Shown: positions 12,476 through 22,800 of the stretch, piece by piece
How positions within the stretch are numbered: position 1 is the stretch's first letter
Layout of the letters: every line of letters begins with the position of its first letter
Assembly (NCBI GenBank): GCA_902729315.2
Contig: LR746276.1
Location: 2,597,669-2,661,668 of the forward strand
Source: Spirodela intermedia
Taxonomy: Eukaryota; Streptophyta; Magnoliopsida; Alismatales; Araceae
Length of the DNA: 64,000 bases
Reading direction: 5' to 3'
Notes under the pieces: model-generated
Told to the model about the DNA's origin: nothing
The model's input: the letters and a program-made list of their open reading frames with translations, nothing else
Databases searched by the model: none
Made by a program: the position numbers and the translations under genes

Positions 12476-14867
12476 TCACCCGTAAATGGGTGCACCAAGA
12501 AGAGGCTCCATGTCAACCAGATGAAATCGGAGAAACTCGTAGACCGAATCCGTCGTAAGCGCCGCTATCCGAACCACAACACCCACCCCCTGCCCACAAC
12601 CGAGAAAAGGTCAATGACATCAAGAAAAAAGTCTACAAGCAAGATCTTGAAACGTTGACTTCAACCTCTGCTGGAAAATGGGGGCTGTTGACCTCAATCA
12701 GCTGCCAAACAAGCTGGGTAGGGTCAAACGTCCAAGCTATAGATTTAGCATCTATCATTTCATTACTAGTTTAGTCTAGGATGCCTCTGCCTCGTGGGCG
12801 TACAAACCAAACCATCTATGTGAAAGGGAAAACAGGAGGGGACTGAGAAAATGGGGGGCGTTGACCTCAAAATCAGCTGCTAAATAAGCTGTAGGGTAAA
12901 ACGTCCAAGCTGTAGATTTATCATTCCATTACTGGTTCAGTCCTGCATGGCTCTGCCGCGTGGACATAAAAACCATGTACATGGAATGGAAAAAGGGAGG
13001 AGACCCCAGAATTTCTTCCACCCATGAAGAAAAATTAAAACGGTGCCGAGATATTTTATTCAAAACCCGTTCAGAAGGGAGAGAAGGCTGACCTTGGGGC
13101 CAAAGGAGCTGCAAGAAGCAATTAATGGCGGTTTTTCTGGGACATATTTGGTTTGTGGGTTTGAGTAAGGTCCTCCAGCGTGATTTGACTTGCGGAAGCA
13201 TCCAGACATCAGTTTCTTCACGTCCTCTTGGAGTTGACTTTGGATGTGTCTCAACTTGGGCCTGAATCCTCCCCACCAAAAAGCCTCAGATGAAGAAATC
13301 CAAGCACGAAAGATATTATACCCCTTTTTATTTTTATTTTCCTCTCCACTTTCCAAAAAAAAATTGAAAAAAAGGATTAAAATTTTCACCAAAGATCATG
13401 CTTAATGAGAGCCCACCCTAACAGTACGACCATGGCGATGACTTGGTAGTCCTGCATACGCTCGGCGATGCCTGATGTGCCTCCTCCCTGTTCTAGGAGC
13501 ACCTGAAACCAGAACACGTCGTGGATACTTTTGAGTCTGCTGCATCCAATCATGACTCACAGATAAGAGCTTGATCAGGTTTTATCAACAAATGGTCCCT
13601 CTGGGGGGCAAATCTAATTCAGGTTTATCAACATATTTTGACTTTCTAGAACAGGGCATAGGGTTGACTTCCCAGCAGGAGATACTGCAAAAACTCTTTT
13701 AACAGGATTTCACAGAGTCATCTTCTTCAGCTCCACTAAGAGCCATCTAGTTTAAGTCTCTCAGTTTCCAAATAAATTACATAGCAAACCCCCCCCATCA
13801 ACAACAAAAAAAGTCAAAAAAGGAAGATGCATGCACCCCCACTAGCTGTCATCAACTTTACATATTACTGACTCCAAATCTGCCTAATTTCATGCAAATG
13901 ACAGCTCGCCTAGATTGTGTTCTTATACGATAAAAATAAATAAATAATAAAATTAGAAAAAAAAAATCTGTAGAGTTGAGGGTGTGGTTGAAGAGGGGCA
14001 TTACCGAATCAATAAACAGGGGCTTGTCTCCTTCAAGAAATATATTATTGGTGCTCTTGTAGAGCCCAAAGTCCCACCTCTCGCCGCTCTCACGCCGCCC
14101 ACTTGTGAGCCAGTCAACGACAAGGAGATTGGAGTCGGAGCTGATCCTGAACACCTGGCTCTGGGAATACCTTGCTGTGGAGAAGCAGGTCACCGGATGA
14201 GGAACAACCGCCAGAAGAGCTCCTCCCCTGATACAAGCCTACTGCAGCGCGCCACCAATGAATTTCATTCGAGTGATCGAATCGACCGGCGTCGAGCAAT
14301 TGGTGCAAAAAATTTCATCAGAGTGAGAAAAAAATTGAATACCTCCAGCACCTGTACTGAACATTCAGATCCTGTAGATTTGTACACCTGAAGAATGAGA
14401 TGGAGTATTGCTTTTCAGATGAAAATAGTAAAATCTGATGGATGGATTTGATGGCTCCTACTGTCCAGAATCAAACCCCAGAGGAAAAACAATAATGATA
14501 ATAATAATAATGAAATATGAAGATCGTGAAATCTGAAGAAACTGATGAAAATGAGGTTTTCTCTTGCTGTTATATCTGTCTTTTTCAGATAATGATCAAT
14601 CTGGTATCTCCAGTTCTGAGGTTGTTCGCGGTCTCGATCCAGAGAAGGGATTGCTCTATCTGAATTGAAGCGATGATCATTCTGTTCTCTCCAGTTCTTA
14701 GGTTCTGTAGCTTGTTTCTATCGGAAGAGGAGGATATTTCTGAGGGAGACAGTAGAAAATTAAAAACTGCAGGGATTTGATGTTCTATCTCTCAACCATC
14801 CACACTTCAGAAACGAATGAATTCTATAATCGGACTAGCAGACACTGGCAATCGAAAATCTCAAATG

Positions 14868-14904
<37 letters not shown>

Positions 14905-15625
14905 ATCCTCCGAAGTTCTGGCAATTGAAACCTGTAGGGATTCAATGTCCGATCTCCCAACCGTCCGTGCTTCAGAAACGAATGACTGCTGTAATCGGAC
15001 TAGCAGAGACCGGCAATCGAAAATTTGAAATGGAGCGAGAGAAAGGGAGAAGGGGCATAGAGGCGGGGAAACCTTGGTGGAAGCCTGGGTGGTGAAGACG
15101 GCCGTGCAGCCCTCGCCAACGATCATCTCGCACCTCACGCAGTCTCCCTACGCCAGGAACAAGAAATTCCATCATCGTCATCATCATCATCAGAAAACTA
15201 CGCCGGAAGTAGAGGTACTCCCGATCATCTCCACCAATCGGAACCAGATCGTATCGAAATTGAAGGCGAATCAGACGAAGCGAATCAGATCGAAATAGCC
15301 GGGATTACGCACTGGATCGGCTAATCTCCAGTTTCTAGTCCAGATGACTCACCGAGACAATGCCGCCGCCGTAGGAGAGGGCGTAGATCCAGACGGCGTC
15401 GACTCCGGAGCAGGCGGCCTGCTTGTATTCGATGATCGAAGTAGGATAACAGATCAGAGCTTCGGAGGATGATCCAACGATCACACTAGTGGTGGAAACG
15501 GAGAGCAGAGAAGTCGTGTGAGAAGACCTTTGCAGGGACGAGGAACTTGATGGGATACTTGGAGAAACAGCGAGTGACCGTTGACCTCCCCCTCACTGCC
15601 TTCACCTCCACGTATCCCGTCATCT

Positions 15626-15660
<35 letters not shown>

Positions 15661-15689
15661 GTCGCCCCCGTCGACGTCGTCCTCTCCAT
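12476..15689 (-). CDS. URED: Urease accessory protein UreD
   Basis: UreD is a urease accessory protein. With UreF and UreG it forms the complex that loads nickel into apo-urease, in the cytosol in plants. Eight exons, read right to left, join in frame: 15528-15689, 15353-15418, 15073-15147, 14343-14387, 14005-14238, 13417-13502, 13093-13261, 12476-12589, giving about 316 residues. Diagnostic stretches in order are 'GRSTVTRCFSKYPIKFLVP' (exon 1), 'YGGGIVSGD' across exons 2 and 3, 'GCTAVFTTQASTKVYKS' across exons 3 and 4, 'TCFSTARYSQ', 'VDWLTSGRRESGERWDF' and 'LYKSTNNIFL' (exon 5), 'VLLEQG' and 'ERMQDYQVIAMVVLLG' (exon 6), 'ASCSSFGPK' (exon 7) and 'GVGVVVRIAALTTDSVYEF' (exon 8). All introns are GT-AG. 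Residues 1-30 hold a low-complexity Ala/Val run encoded by a GCC/ACC-type repeat. It is divergent with the RRM gene. Introns 3 and 7 carry tandem duplications. Confidence 0.95.
12674..13010. repeat. Tandem duplication (unit about 170 bp) in UreD intron 7
   Basis: Two adjacent direct copies, 12674-12846 and 12847-13010, start with 'gaaaatggggg' and share 'gttgacctca', 'caaacgtccaagct' / 'aaaacgtccaagct', 'tagattta' and 'cattactggttcagtc'-like blocks. They differ by many substitutions and small indels, so the duplication is not recent. The array lies entirely inside the last UreD intron (12590-13092) and makes up about two thirds of it. Confidence 0.85.
14757..15045. repeat. Tandem duplication (period about 165 bp) with GA tract in UreD intron 3
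   Basis: Direct copies sit at about 14765-14885 and 14930-15045. Both contain 'ttcagaaacgaatga' (14806 and 14971), then 'ataatcggactagcaga' / 'gtaatcggactagcaga', then 'ggcaatcgaaaat'. Between them a (GA)n tract runs over 14870-14902. A second, shorter pair lies just to the left (about 14593 and 14673), sharing 'ctccagttct' and 'aggtt'. All are inside UreD intron 3 (14388-15072). Confidence 0.8.
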
Positions 15690-15876
15690 CTCTCAGCCTG
15701 GGAGAGGGAGAACAGCGAGGAGAGAGGATGCGTGGAGGCTATATACTTGTTGACCTTACAGCTGACATGTGGACATATCAGTCCCCGTGGAATCCTCCGG
15801 AATCGACGGCCGCCGACTTCCTATCCCTGGCCGATTCCTCTGTCACTTTTACCATCGCCGCCACTGCCGCTGCCGC

Positions 15877-15929
<53 letters not shown>

Positions 15930-15935
15930 AGAGCG
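15690..15935. promoter_or_regulatory. 246-bp bidirectional promoter between UreD and the RRM gene
   Basis: The start codons of UreD (15689, minus) and the RRM gene (15936, plus) face away from each other across only 246 bp. A TATA-like 'tatatag' on the minus strand (about 15739-15745) sits some 50 bp before the UreD start. No TATA is evident for the RRM gene. Instead an uninterrupted (CT)24 tract (15881-15928) ends 7 bp before its ATG and so probably lies in its 5' leader. A TTGAC core lies at about 15749. Confidence 0.7.
15881..15928 (+). repeat. (CT)24 microsatellite in the leader of the RRM gene
   Basis: This is a perfect 24-unit CT run on the plus strand, next to the ATG at 15936. CT/GA leaders are common in plant genes and can bind GAGA-binding BPC proteins. 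That role here is inference. Confidence 0.9.
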
Positions 15936-18179
15936 ATGCTAGGAGCTGCACAGGTCTTCTCGGCGAACCTGGCCATCTCCCTGAACTCAGCCTCTTCGTC
16001 CTTCGCGCCTCAGCCTACATCTGCGCACTTTCCGAGGGCTTCCCACGCCAAAGAGTTCCCTCCGGCGAGCAGGATCTTCGTCAGAAGTAAGTACTATCAT
16101 CGAAACAAGGAAGAAAATGGCGGTGAAGACAGGAAGATCGCTTCTCCCGGATTTCTGCATCCGCTCTTTTCTTGCGAAACCTCACGATGTTCTAGGGTTT
16201 AGAGTTTTGCCGAATTTCTCGCCGGTCTCTGTATGAATCTGTGTGGATCTGGATTGAGGAGTTCTCTTATAGTTTGATCAATTTCTCTAAGATCTAATCC
16301 TCGAGATCGGAGAATTTTCCAGGAGCAATATACTTCACAAATTGACGGAGAGTTGGACTTCCAATCGGGAGAAGAACATGCATGTGCTGCTCTTATTGAT
16401 ACCGGAGAGTGCGGGTAGACTCAGCATATCTGTTCTGCGATAATGGAGAAATGTTCATGACTGAGCTGCGGAAGACAGCCCGAGGATCAGACTCACTCGT
16501 CCGGAAGATCAAGAACAAGAATCAGAGGGAAATTCACCGGAGAGAATGGAGAACTGATGTGCCTGCCAAGCTGATAAAATGCTGAGAGATGGTGTCACAA
16601 AACCACGCAACAGCCAAACTGGTTCATCTTCCCAGACTGGGAATTAGAACCCAAACCATACGTCTGACTGTCGATTCGACTAGATTAATTTGAGCACGAA
16701 TCCTGATGATTCATCTGGGGGCACCATGGAAACTTCTTTCTTCACCTACCTCCCCTACTTTCGATCAACATTTCATAGATTTCATTTGGGTGGAGACGCC
16801 TGTTTCTCTTAGACGAAAAGCAAGATTGTGAAGGTTTGAGGGAGCCTTCTCTTATAGAATCCACGAAAACCCAGAAAGTATTTTTGGTAGTCAAAGATTT
16901 TTCAATTCCAATGTGATCCCCTCATTTTTCAAGCAACACCCAAACATTCATCCACAGTAGTTCTTCATGTTACCCGATGTGGACATGAATTAGATCCCGT
17001 CAAGCCGGAAATGTCGGAGATGAATGCTGTAAAACCCTGGCTACAGTAATATTTGCTCCTAGATTTGGGTTTTATGATTGATTTCTACATTTTCATCCCG
17101 GAAATTTCAGGGTTGGGGAGGAAAGATTTGTTCTGTACTGAGAATTATCATCAAATCTTCATGAAATTTTAAAGACGTGTAGAATATTTCATGGAGTTAT
17201 TTTTTCGGGGTCGCATTCGGAATGAAGGAGACCACCAAGCAGAGATATCTCTCTCTCTCTCTCTCTCTCTCTCGTTCTTGCACACACAGAGAGTGCTTCT
17301 CCTTTAAACATCCTTTTTTGCTTCACACAGTTCCCAGCTCTACTAGATAGCTTGCATCTTGCACGATTGCTCTTCGAAACAAGGCCCCAATTTATTTTTC
17401 ATTTGCTAATCAGATTGCAGCAACATTCTGCCCATCATAATATCTTCCAGTATACTTTAATCATTCGTCAGCTCAGCCCATTTATATATATATATGCAGA
17501 GAAAGAGAGCACCATTCCGATTCTCTTTCCATTTCTACGGATTTTGAACAGCTATATATGTTACCACTCAATTTTTAGTGGAACTATAGAGATTCACCTA
17601 AATCATTAATTCACGTTCTTACACCAGTTTTCACCTTCATATCCCTCGATTCTAATCTCCCACGGTCTTTTATGCTTCGCCCAGATCTTTCATACTCGAC
17701 GAACCAGACCAGCCTGAAGAATGCGTTCTCCTATTTCGGGAAAATAGCAGAAGGTAAGAGCTTGTCATCTCTTCTATTCATCATCAACTCTCCACTTTGC
17801 TCATGGGATTATAACCAAACTTCAATCTCGTTTCTTTACCCCCCTTTCTGGCAGTCAAAATCGCTAGAGACGAGGACACGAAGAAGCCCAAAGGCTATGC
17901 TTTTGTTCAATATTCTTCTCAAGATGAGGCGGTGCTGGCCCTGGAGCACATGGACGGGAAGGTGAGGCATCTCCCTTCAGATCTTCCTTGTATTAAGCAA
18001 ACGCTTGCAGCATTTCTCCTCTGGGTGTTTAATTTATTTTTCTTTTTAAATCCCTACAAACACCGGGGCTAGCAATAATCCCCCATGTTTTCACATAACA
18101 CTGCAAACTCCTCGAAAAATTTTACTCAATGTCAGTTGCTCCCTCTGTCTCTGTCTTTGTCTGTCTGTCTGTCTGTCTG

Positions 18180-18242
<63 letters not shown>

Positions 18243-18647
18243 ATCTATCAATCTATCTATCTATCTGCAAGCGTTTATTTCTATAGATGAGCTTAATGCA
18301 TTTGATTTATACGCCCCAACTCACTTATAGGCACGTTTATCTATAATTCATCTGTCACAGGGGAGACTTGCTAGAGTTTGAATGTTCTTCTTGCTGGAGT
18401 TACAGGTGTCATATTGAAACATAGGGGCCCGGAAACTTTTTTTAAAAAAAAAAAACTTCCTTTTTCTCTGTGAATTTTTTACCCCTTGCCGCCGCTCAAC
18501 TTTCCCTCTTCTCCCCGGCCGGGGCTGTAGATCATCGATGGGAGGGCCATCTTCGTTGAGATAGCCAAGCCTTCCTGCAAGAGGATTTCCTGCTACCCAA
18601 TCACTTCGGGCCCTCCCCAGCCGACCCCGAAGAAGCCAAGCAAGTAA
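15936..18647 (+). CDS. Small single-RRM RNA-binding protein, probably organelle-targeted
   Basis: Five exons would be unusual for so short a protein; I find four that join in frame: 15936-16086, 17685-17753, 17855-17961 and 18531-18647, giving about 147 residues. Joining exon 1 to exon 2 creates a clean RNP-2 motif, 'IFVRNL' (residues about 47-52). Exon 3 supplies the RNP-1 motif 'KGYAFVQY' with 'EAVLALEHMDGK' after it, and exon 4 gives 'IIDGRAIFVEIAKP', the last RRM strand. The domain fills residues about 46-125. The Ser/Ala-rich, acid-poor first 45 residues look like a plastid or mitochondrial targeting peptide, and a short Pro/Lys tail follows. It resembles the small organelle RRM proteins linked in plants to RNA editing or stability (ORRM-type), but I cannot assign a member. 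All introns are GT-AG. Intron 1 (1.6 kb) and intron 3 carry CT tracts. It is head-to-head with UreD. Confidence 0.85.
17248..17273 (+). repeat. CT microsatellite in intron 1 of the RRM gene
   Basis: This is a (CT)n run of about 13 units inside the first intron. Confidence 0.85.
18142..18265 (+). repeat. Compound (CTGT)n(CT)n(ATCT)n microsatellite in intron 3 of the RRM gene
   Basis: A long pyrimidine tract starts as CTGT units, becomes an uninterrupted CT run from about 18188 to 18239, and ends in ATCT units. It lies within the intron 17962-18530 and explains the spurious Leu/Ser open frame over it. Confidence 0.9.
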
Positions 18648-18905
18648 GAAAGTAAGTAACTTTATTTCTTCATCGGATGAAGCTACTATTCACCGTTGGC
18701 AAATAATTATGAGCTCTGTATAATATTTTCACAATTTCCCGATTTGAAAAAATAGATCTTTTTGTGGTTATGAAGGCAGCAGGTTTTTTTTAAAAAAAAT
18801 AAAATGTAAGGCTGTGATCCTGACATTTTCCATCCAACGATCTCAATTTTGTCTAATTTAATATACTTGTTACCATGTAAATTTGCTCTTCATTCTGATG
18901 TAACC

Positions 18906-18908
<3 letters not shown>

Positions 18909-18951
<43 letters not shown>

Positions 18952-18955
18952 GTCT
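18909..18955 (+). repeat. CT microsatellite downstream of the RRM gene
   Basis: An almost pure CT run of more than 20 units lies in the 3' flank of the RRM gene. A shorter one follows at 19359-19380. Together they punctuate the 1.2 kb between the RRM stop and the allantoate deiminase start. I see no gene in that gap. Confidence 0.85.
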
Positions 18956-19858
18956 CTAAAAGTGGTATGTTGACTTTTAGCCTGGCTTCTGTCGATGGGA
19001 CAAGTGAGGTCCGGAGGATGATCATCAGTCAGTCAGCAAGCCTACTTAGATGGTGGGCTATGTTCCCATCATCTATTTTTGGGTAAGAATGAAGATGGGT
19101 GCCATGTGGAGTAATTTCATTGGCCCTCGTTATTGTCTTCTGAACATGGTAATCGGAATAACAACAGGTAGCGACTCTTCTGGCGTGACATGAAGCAAAA
19201 GCCCCGTCACCATTCATGCAGCGGGTGGGCCCTCTCTCGCCTCCGTCTTCATGAAGCCTTTGGATCTTAATAGCCTCAGAGAAGTGGGCAGTCTCTTAAT
19301 ATCCCAACAACACAGGGATATTTTGTCCGCAACCCTCTCCATATCGAACCACGTGGATCTCTCTCTCTCTCTCTCTCTCGCTAAGAAAACTAGATTCGCG
19401 TAAAAATCCCTCTTTTGGATAAAACGAGAAATAGCAATTTATTTATCTTGAGCTTTATGATTTACAAAAAACGACATTAACATATTTTCCATTTATTTAT
19501 TCTAAAAAAATAAGGCACGTGTCGCACCGAGCAGAATGAGCTGAACGTGGCACGTGTCGTATTCTCTTTTCTCCGATGCCAATTGCGTATTTTTAAACTA
19601 AACAAGGGTGCATTGATTAACAGTGTCCACGTCATGGCTTACGGGGGTTACTATCAGCCGTCCGATATGTGGGGCCCAAGCTTGCAGCCGGGAGAACTGA
19701 CAGATCGGGACCCTCGGTTGGAAGAGTCAAGACGGCGGCGCCGAGAGCGCACGGTAACCGTTGTGGCCGTAAGACGTGGCTGGTCTGCCTTCATTGTTTC
19801 TGTTTTTGTCTGCATTAGACGGCGGTAGAACGCAGACGCCAGAGTGGCGGCCGCGGCG

Positions 19859-22800
19859 ATGGCTGCTGCTCATCTTCTCCGTGCCTCCTCCTCGAGAGCC
19901 AGCGTCCTCTTCGTGATTGTAGCTGTGTTTGCCGGGTTTTCCGTGGCCTCCGCAGGGATTCGCCTCCCAGGTTCCCAGGAGAGAAGTTCGCGTTTGCCAC
20001 CTCTTTCCAATGTGTCCTGTCCGAACGAGACGAAGGGATGCCTTGGTTTTTCTCTTCGCTGATAGGTTTCTTCATCCCCTTGTGTTCAGGCCTGGATGAG
20101 GAAGGCAGGGAAGCCGGGAGAGACGAGCTCTTCGCGGAGACCCTAAGGGATGAAGCGGTGGCTAGACTCTACGAACTTGGGAAGGTATAGGTGGTGGCTG
20201 ATATTTTTCCCCGTGTTTTCTATTCTCCTTTTTAACAGTTGTAAATGTGTTTAGAAGTGTTGACATTTGTTGTTGTGATTGCTGCACGAACAAGAGATTC
20301 AAGGATTTGTTTTCTGTTTATATATTTTTTGAGTTCCACAAAACTCTTTTCTCCCTCGGATGTACGTTGCAGAAAGCTATAATTGAGTTACCTTTCTGTT
20401 ATGCGTATAGAAGCTGAGATTAATCTGTTTTTGGTTCTGTTCATAGCTGTTTCGAACTCGAAAATTTTGTTTTCGTTTGCTGTTTTTTATCTTATATAAC
20501 GTTTCTGTGTGAAAACTTGTACCAGCTTTGTTTCATCCTATTGCACGAGCAGAACAGTGGCATCTAAGAAAACAGGATCCATTTGAGTTACGTTATAAGG
20601 AAACAGACGAGCGATAGATCTCTGTCTTGTATAAGATTATTCCACTCAATTAAAGATTGGGTAAAGATAGGAATGCTCATGAGTATGTGATTCTTTCTTT
20701 GAGAAAGATTACCAGGACAACGTGCTGTGGGGATCTTTCCCATTGATAATGGGGAGGACATATAGCAAAAATAAGATTTTAAATCATTTTTTCTGCCTTC
20801 GGCTTGGATAACTTATTCTCACGGATCTCCAAGTTGCAAAAGGTGACTTGCCTGATTCCGTTCATCTCTGTCAATTGATCTTCTGTCTGCACAAATTTGA
20901 TAGCCTTTTCATTTATCACTGAGATGATTCTCTGTGAAGATGCATTCAAGGTTCTTTTTAATCGGCTTAAAATATATGTATCTCGAGAAGATCAATTCCG
21001 AATAAATAACACCAAGAAGCATCATCTCTATTTGGATCTTTAGTCTACCTAGATTTAGAAATGTAAACCAAAAGAAATTCCCTCAAGAAAAGAGCTTGGC
21101 AAACTTTTCTTAATTATTTATTAATCAAATGGAAGCCAAATTTTGCAAACCAGCCAAACATTCGACCTTTATAAATATATTTTTTTTTAAAATCATTTTT
21201 CCTATGTTGTGTGGGTATTTACTTCAACTTTTATCTCACTGGGTAGGCGTGGCTTATTGCTTGCGCATCTCTTTCCTCTTTTTATTTTTCACCCAGGAGC
21301 TGTGGTGAGAAAATGTTTTTTTACCATCCGATGCGGTCCAGCTGCGATCACAACATTTTTTTAAATCGTGGCCGTAGTTTTTGAGGTTAATATACATTCG
21401 AACGATTTTGAACCTTTCTGAGCTGCCGAAGTTGTAGCTTGAATCTGGAATTCTCTCTACCTTTTGTCCTTGTTCACTGTCCTTCCATATGTTCCCGCAG
21501 GGTTTCTCTCTCAGTTGTGTTGGATTTTATTTCTATTTGAGGGGAGGCGAAATGTTATTAATTCACCGTACCGCTGTCGATAGAGCATTCTAATTTGAGA
21601 TCCCATTTATGACTTTACGAAAATTGTTTGGTCGATATATGCTTGCGGATAAGTTCCTGTTTTCGTCCATAATTGCCCTCGAATCACCGACTAGACCAGT
21701 TCAAAGTTATGCCCTGTTTAACTCTCAATGCCTCTTTTCTTCTCTCACTGCTACCATTCTTGTAGAAATCATTCAAATTTAGCAGAGATTGGTCAGCATG
21801 TGACTGTCTACCATAAGTCTTATTATTAAATAAAGTAAACATGATCACACTATGTCATCTTTTTTTTACAAAACTGAGTTAATCATTCCTAAATGTGCCA
21901 CTGCTGCAGGTCGTTTCTCTATTTCTTCCCGCTGAGTTAATAGCTTATAATGTGAAATAAATTAGATAGTAATAATACATTTTGACTTTTTTAATCTCTT
22001 CATTTCAGGTGACAGATGCTGATGGTCACCTCGAGAGGACATTCTTGAGTCCAGCGTTTACTCGAGCTAGCAAGCAAGTTCTTGATTGGATGAAGGATGC
22101 TGGTCTTAAAACGTTTGTTATCCGGCAAGCTTTTCTTTCCTTTTTCTTCATTTTTGATAGCCAGAACTTAAATACAATAATTGTTCCTCTAGATGGGTGG
22201 ATCAAATGGGCAACGTACATGGGCGAGTTGATGGTAGGAATGCAAGTGCGGAAGCCCTATTAATTGGTTCTCACATTGTAAATAGTCACTATTTCTCATT
22301 CTCTCCTTTGAATTCAGCGTGTGAGAAATTTCCAACATTTTGATGGTTAAAAACTTTACGGTTGAAACAGGACACAGTAATTGATGCCGGATTTTACGAT
22401 GGGACATTAGGCGTGATCTCAGCAATAGCTGCGGTCAAAGCATTGATGAAGAAGGGGAGGCTGAACGACCTGAAACGCCCAGTGGAGGTATTAAAAATCT
22501 CCCTAAAACTTTCTTGCTTATAGACAATAATCAGTTAAGAACTATCCTAAATGATCAGCAAATCGTGATGAAAGTAATTAGAACGATGTAGTGAAAGTTC
22601 TGCAGTGAATCTTTAACCGTTCTTGACTGTGTGCTCTCTTACACTGCTCGTTTTTCTAGAAGCTCTGTGGGAGAAACTTACTGTATTTTTAATATCAAAA
22701 CCATATAAAAGATTAGCACTACCTTCATGCTGATCTTCAAATTTCATCACGGTTGTAAGGCTGTATATAGCAGCTTCTCACTTCGTTTCCTCGAACAATT

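Noticed and set aside
12929-13392. Minus frames running beyond UreD exon 7
   Set aside because: The conserved UreD sequence stops at the GT donor after 'GPK' and continues in frame at 12589.
15581-16202. Two open frames of 156-169 codons across the UreD/RRM promoter
   Set aside because: They are kept open by GCC/ACC repeats and the (CT)24 tract, which reads as Leu-Ser. The real UreD exon 1 and RRM exon 1 explain the region.
18085-18330. 81-codon frame in the RRM gene intron
   Set aside because: It is a microsatellite translation (Leu/Ser/Val repeats) with no natural composition.
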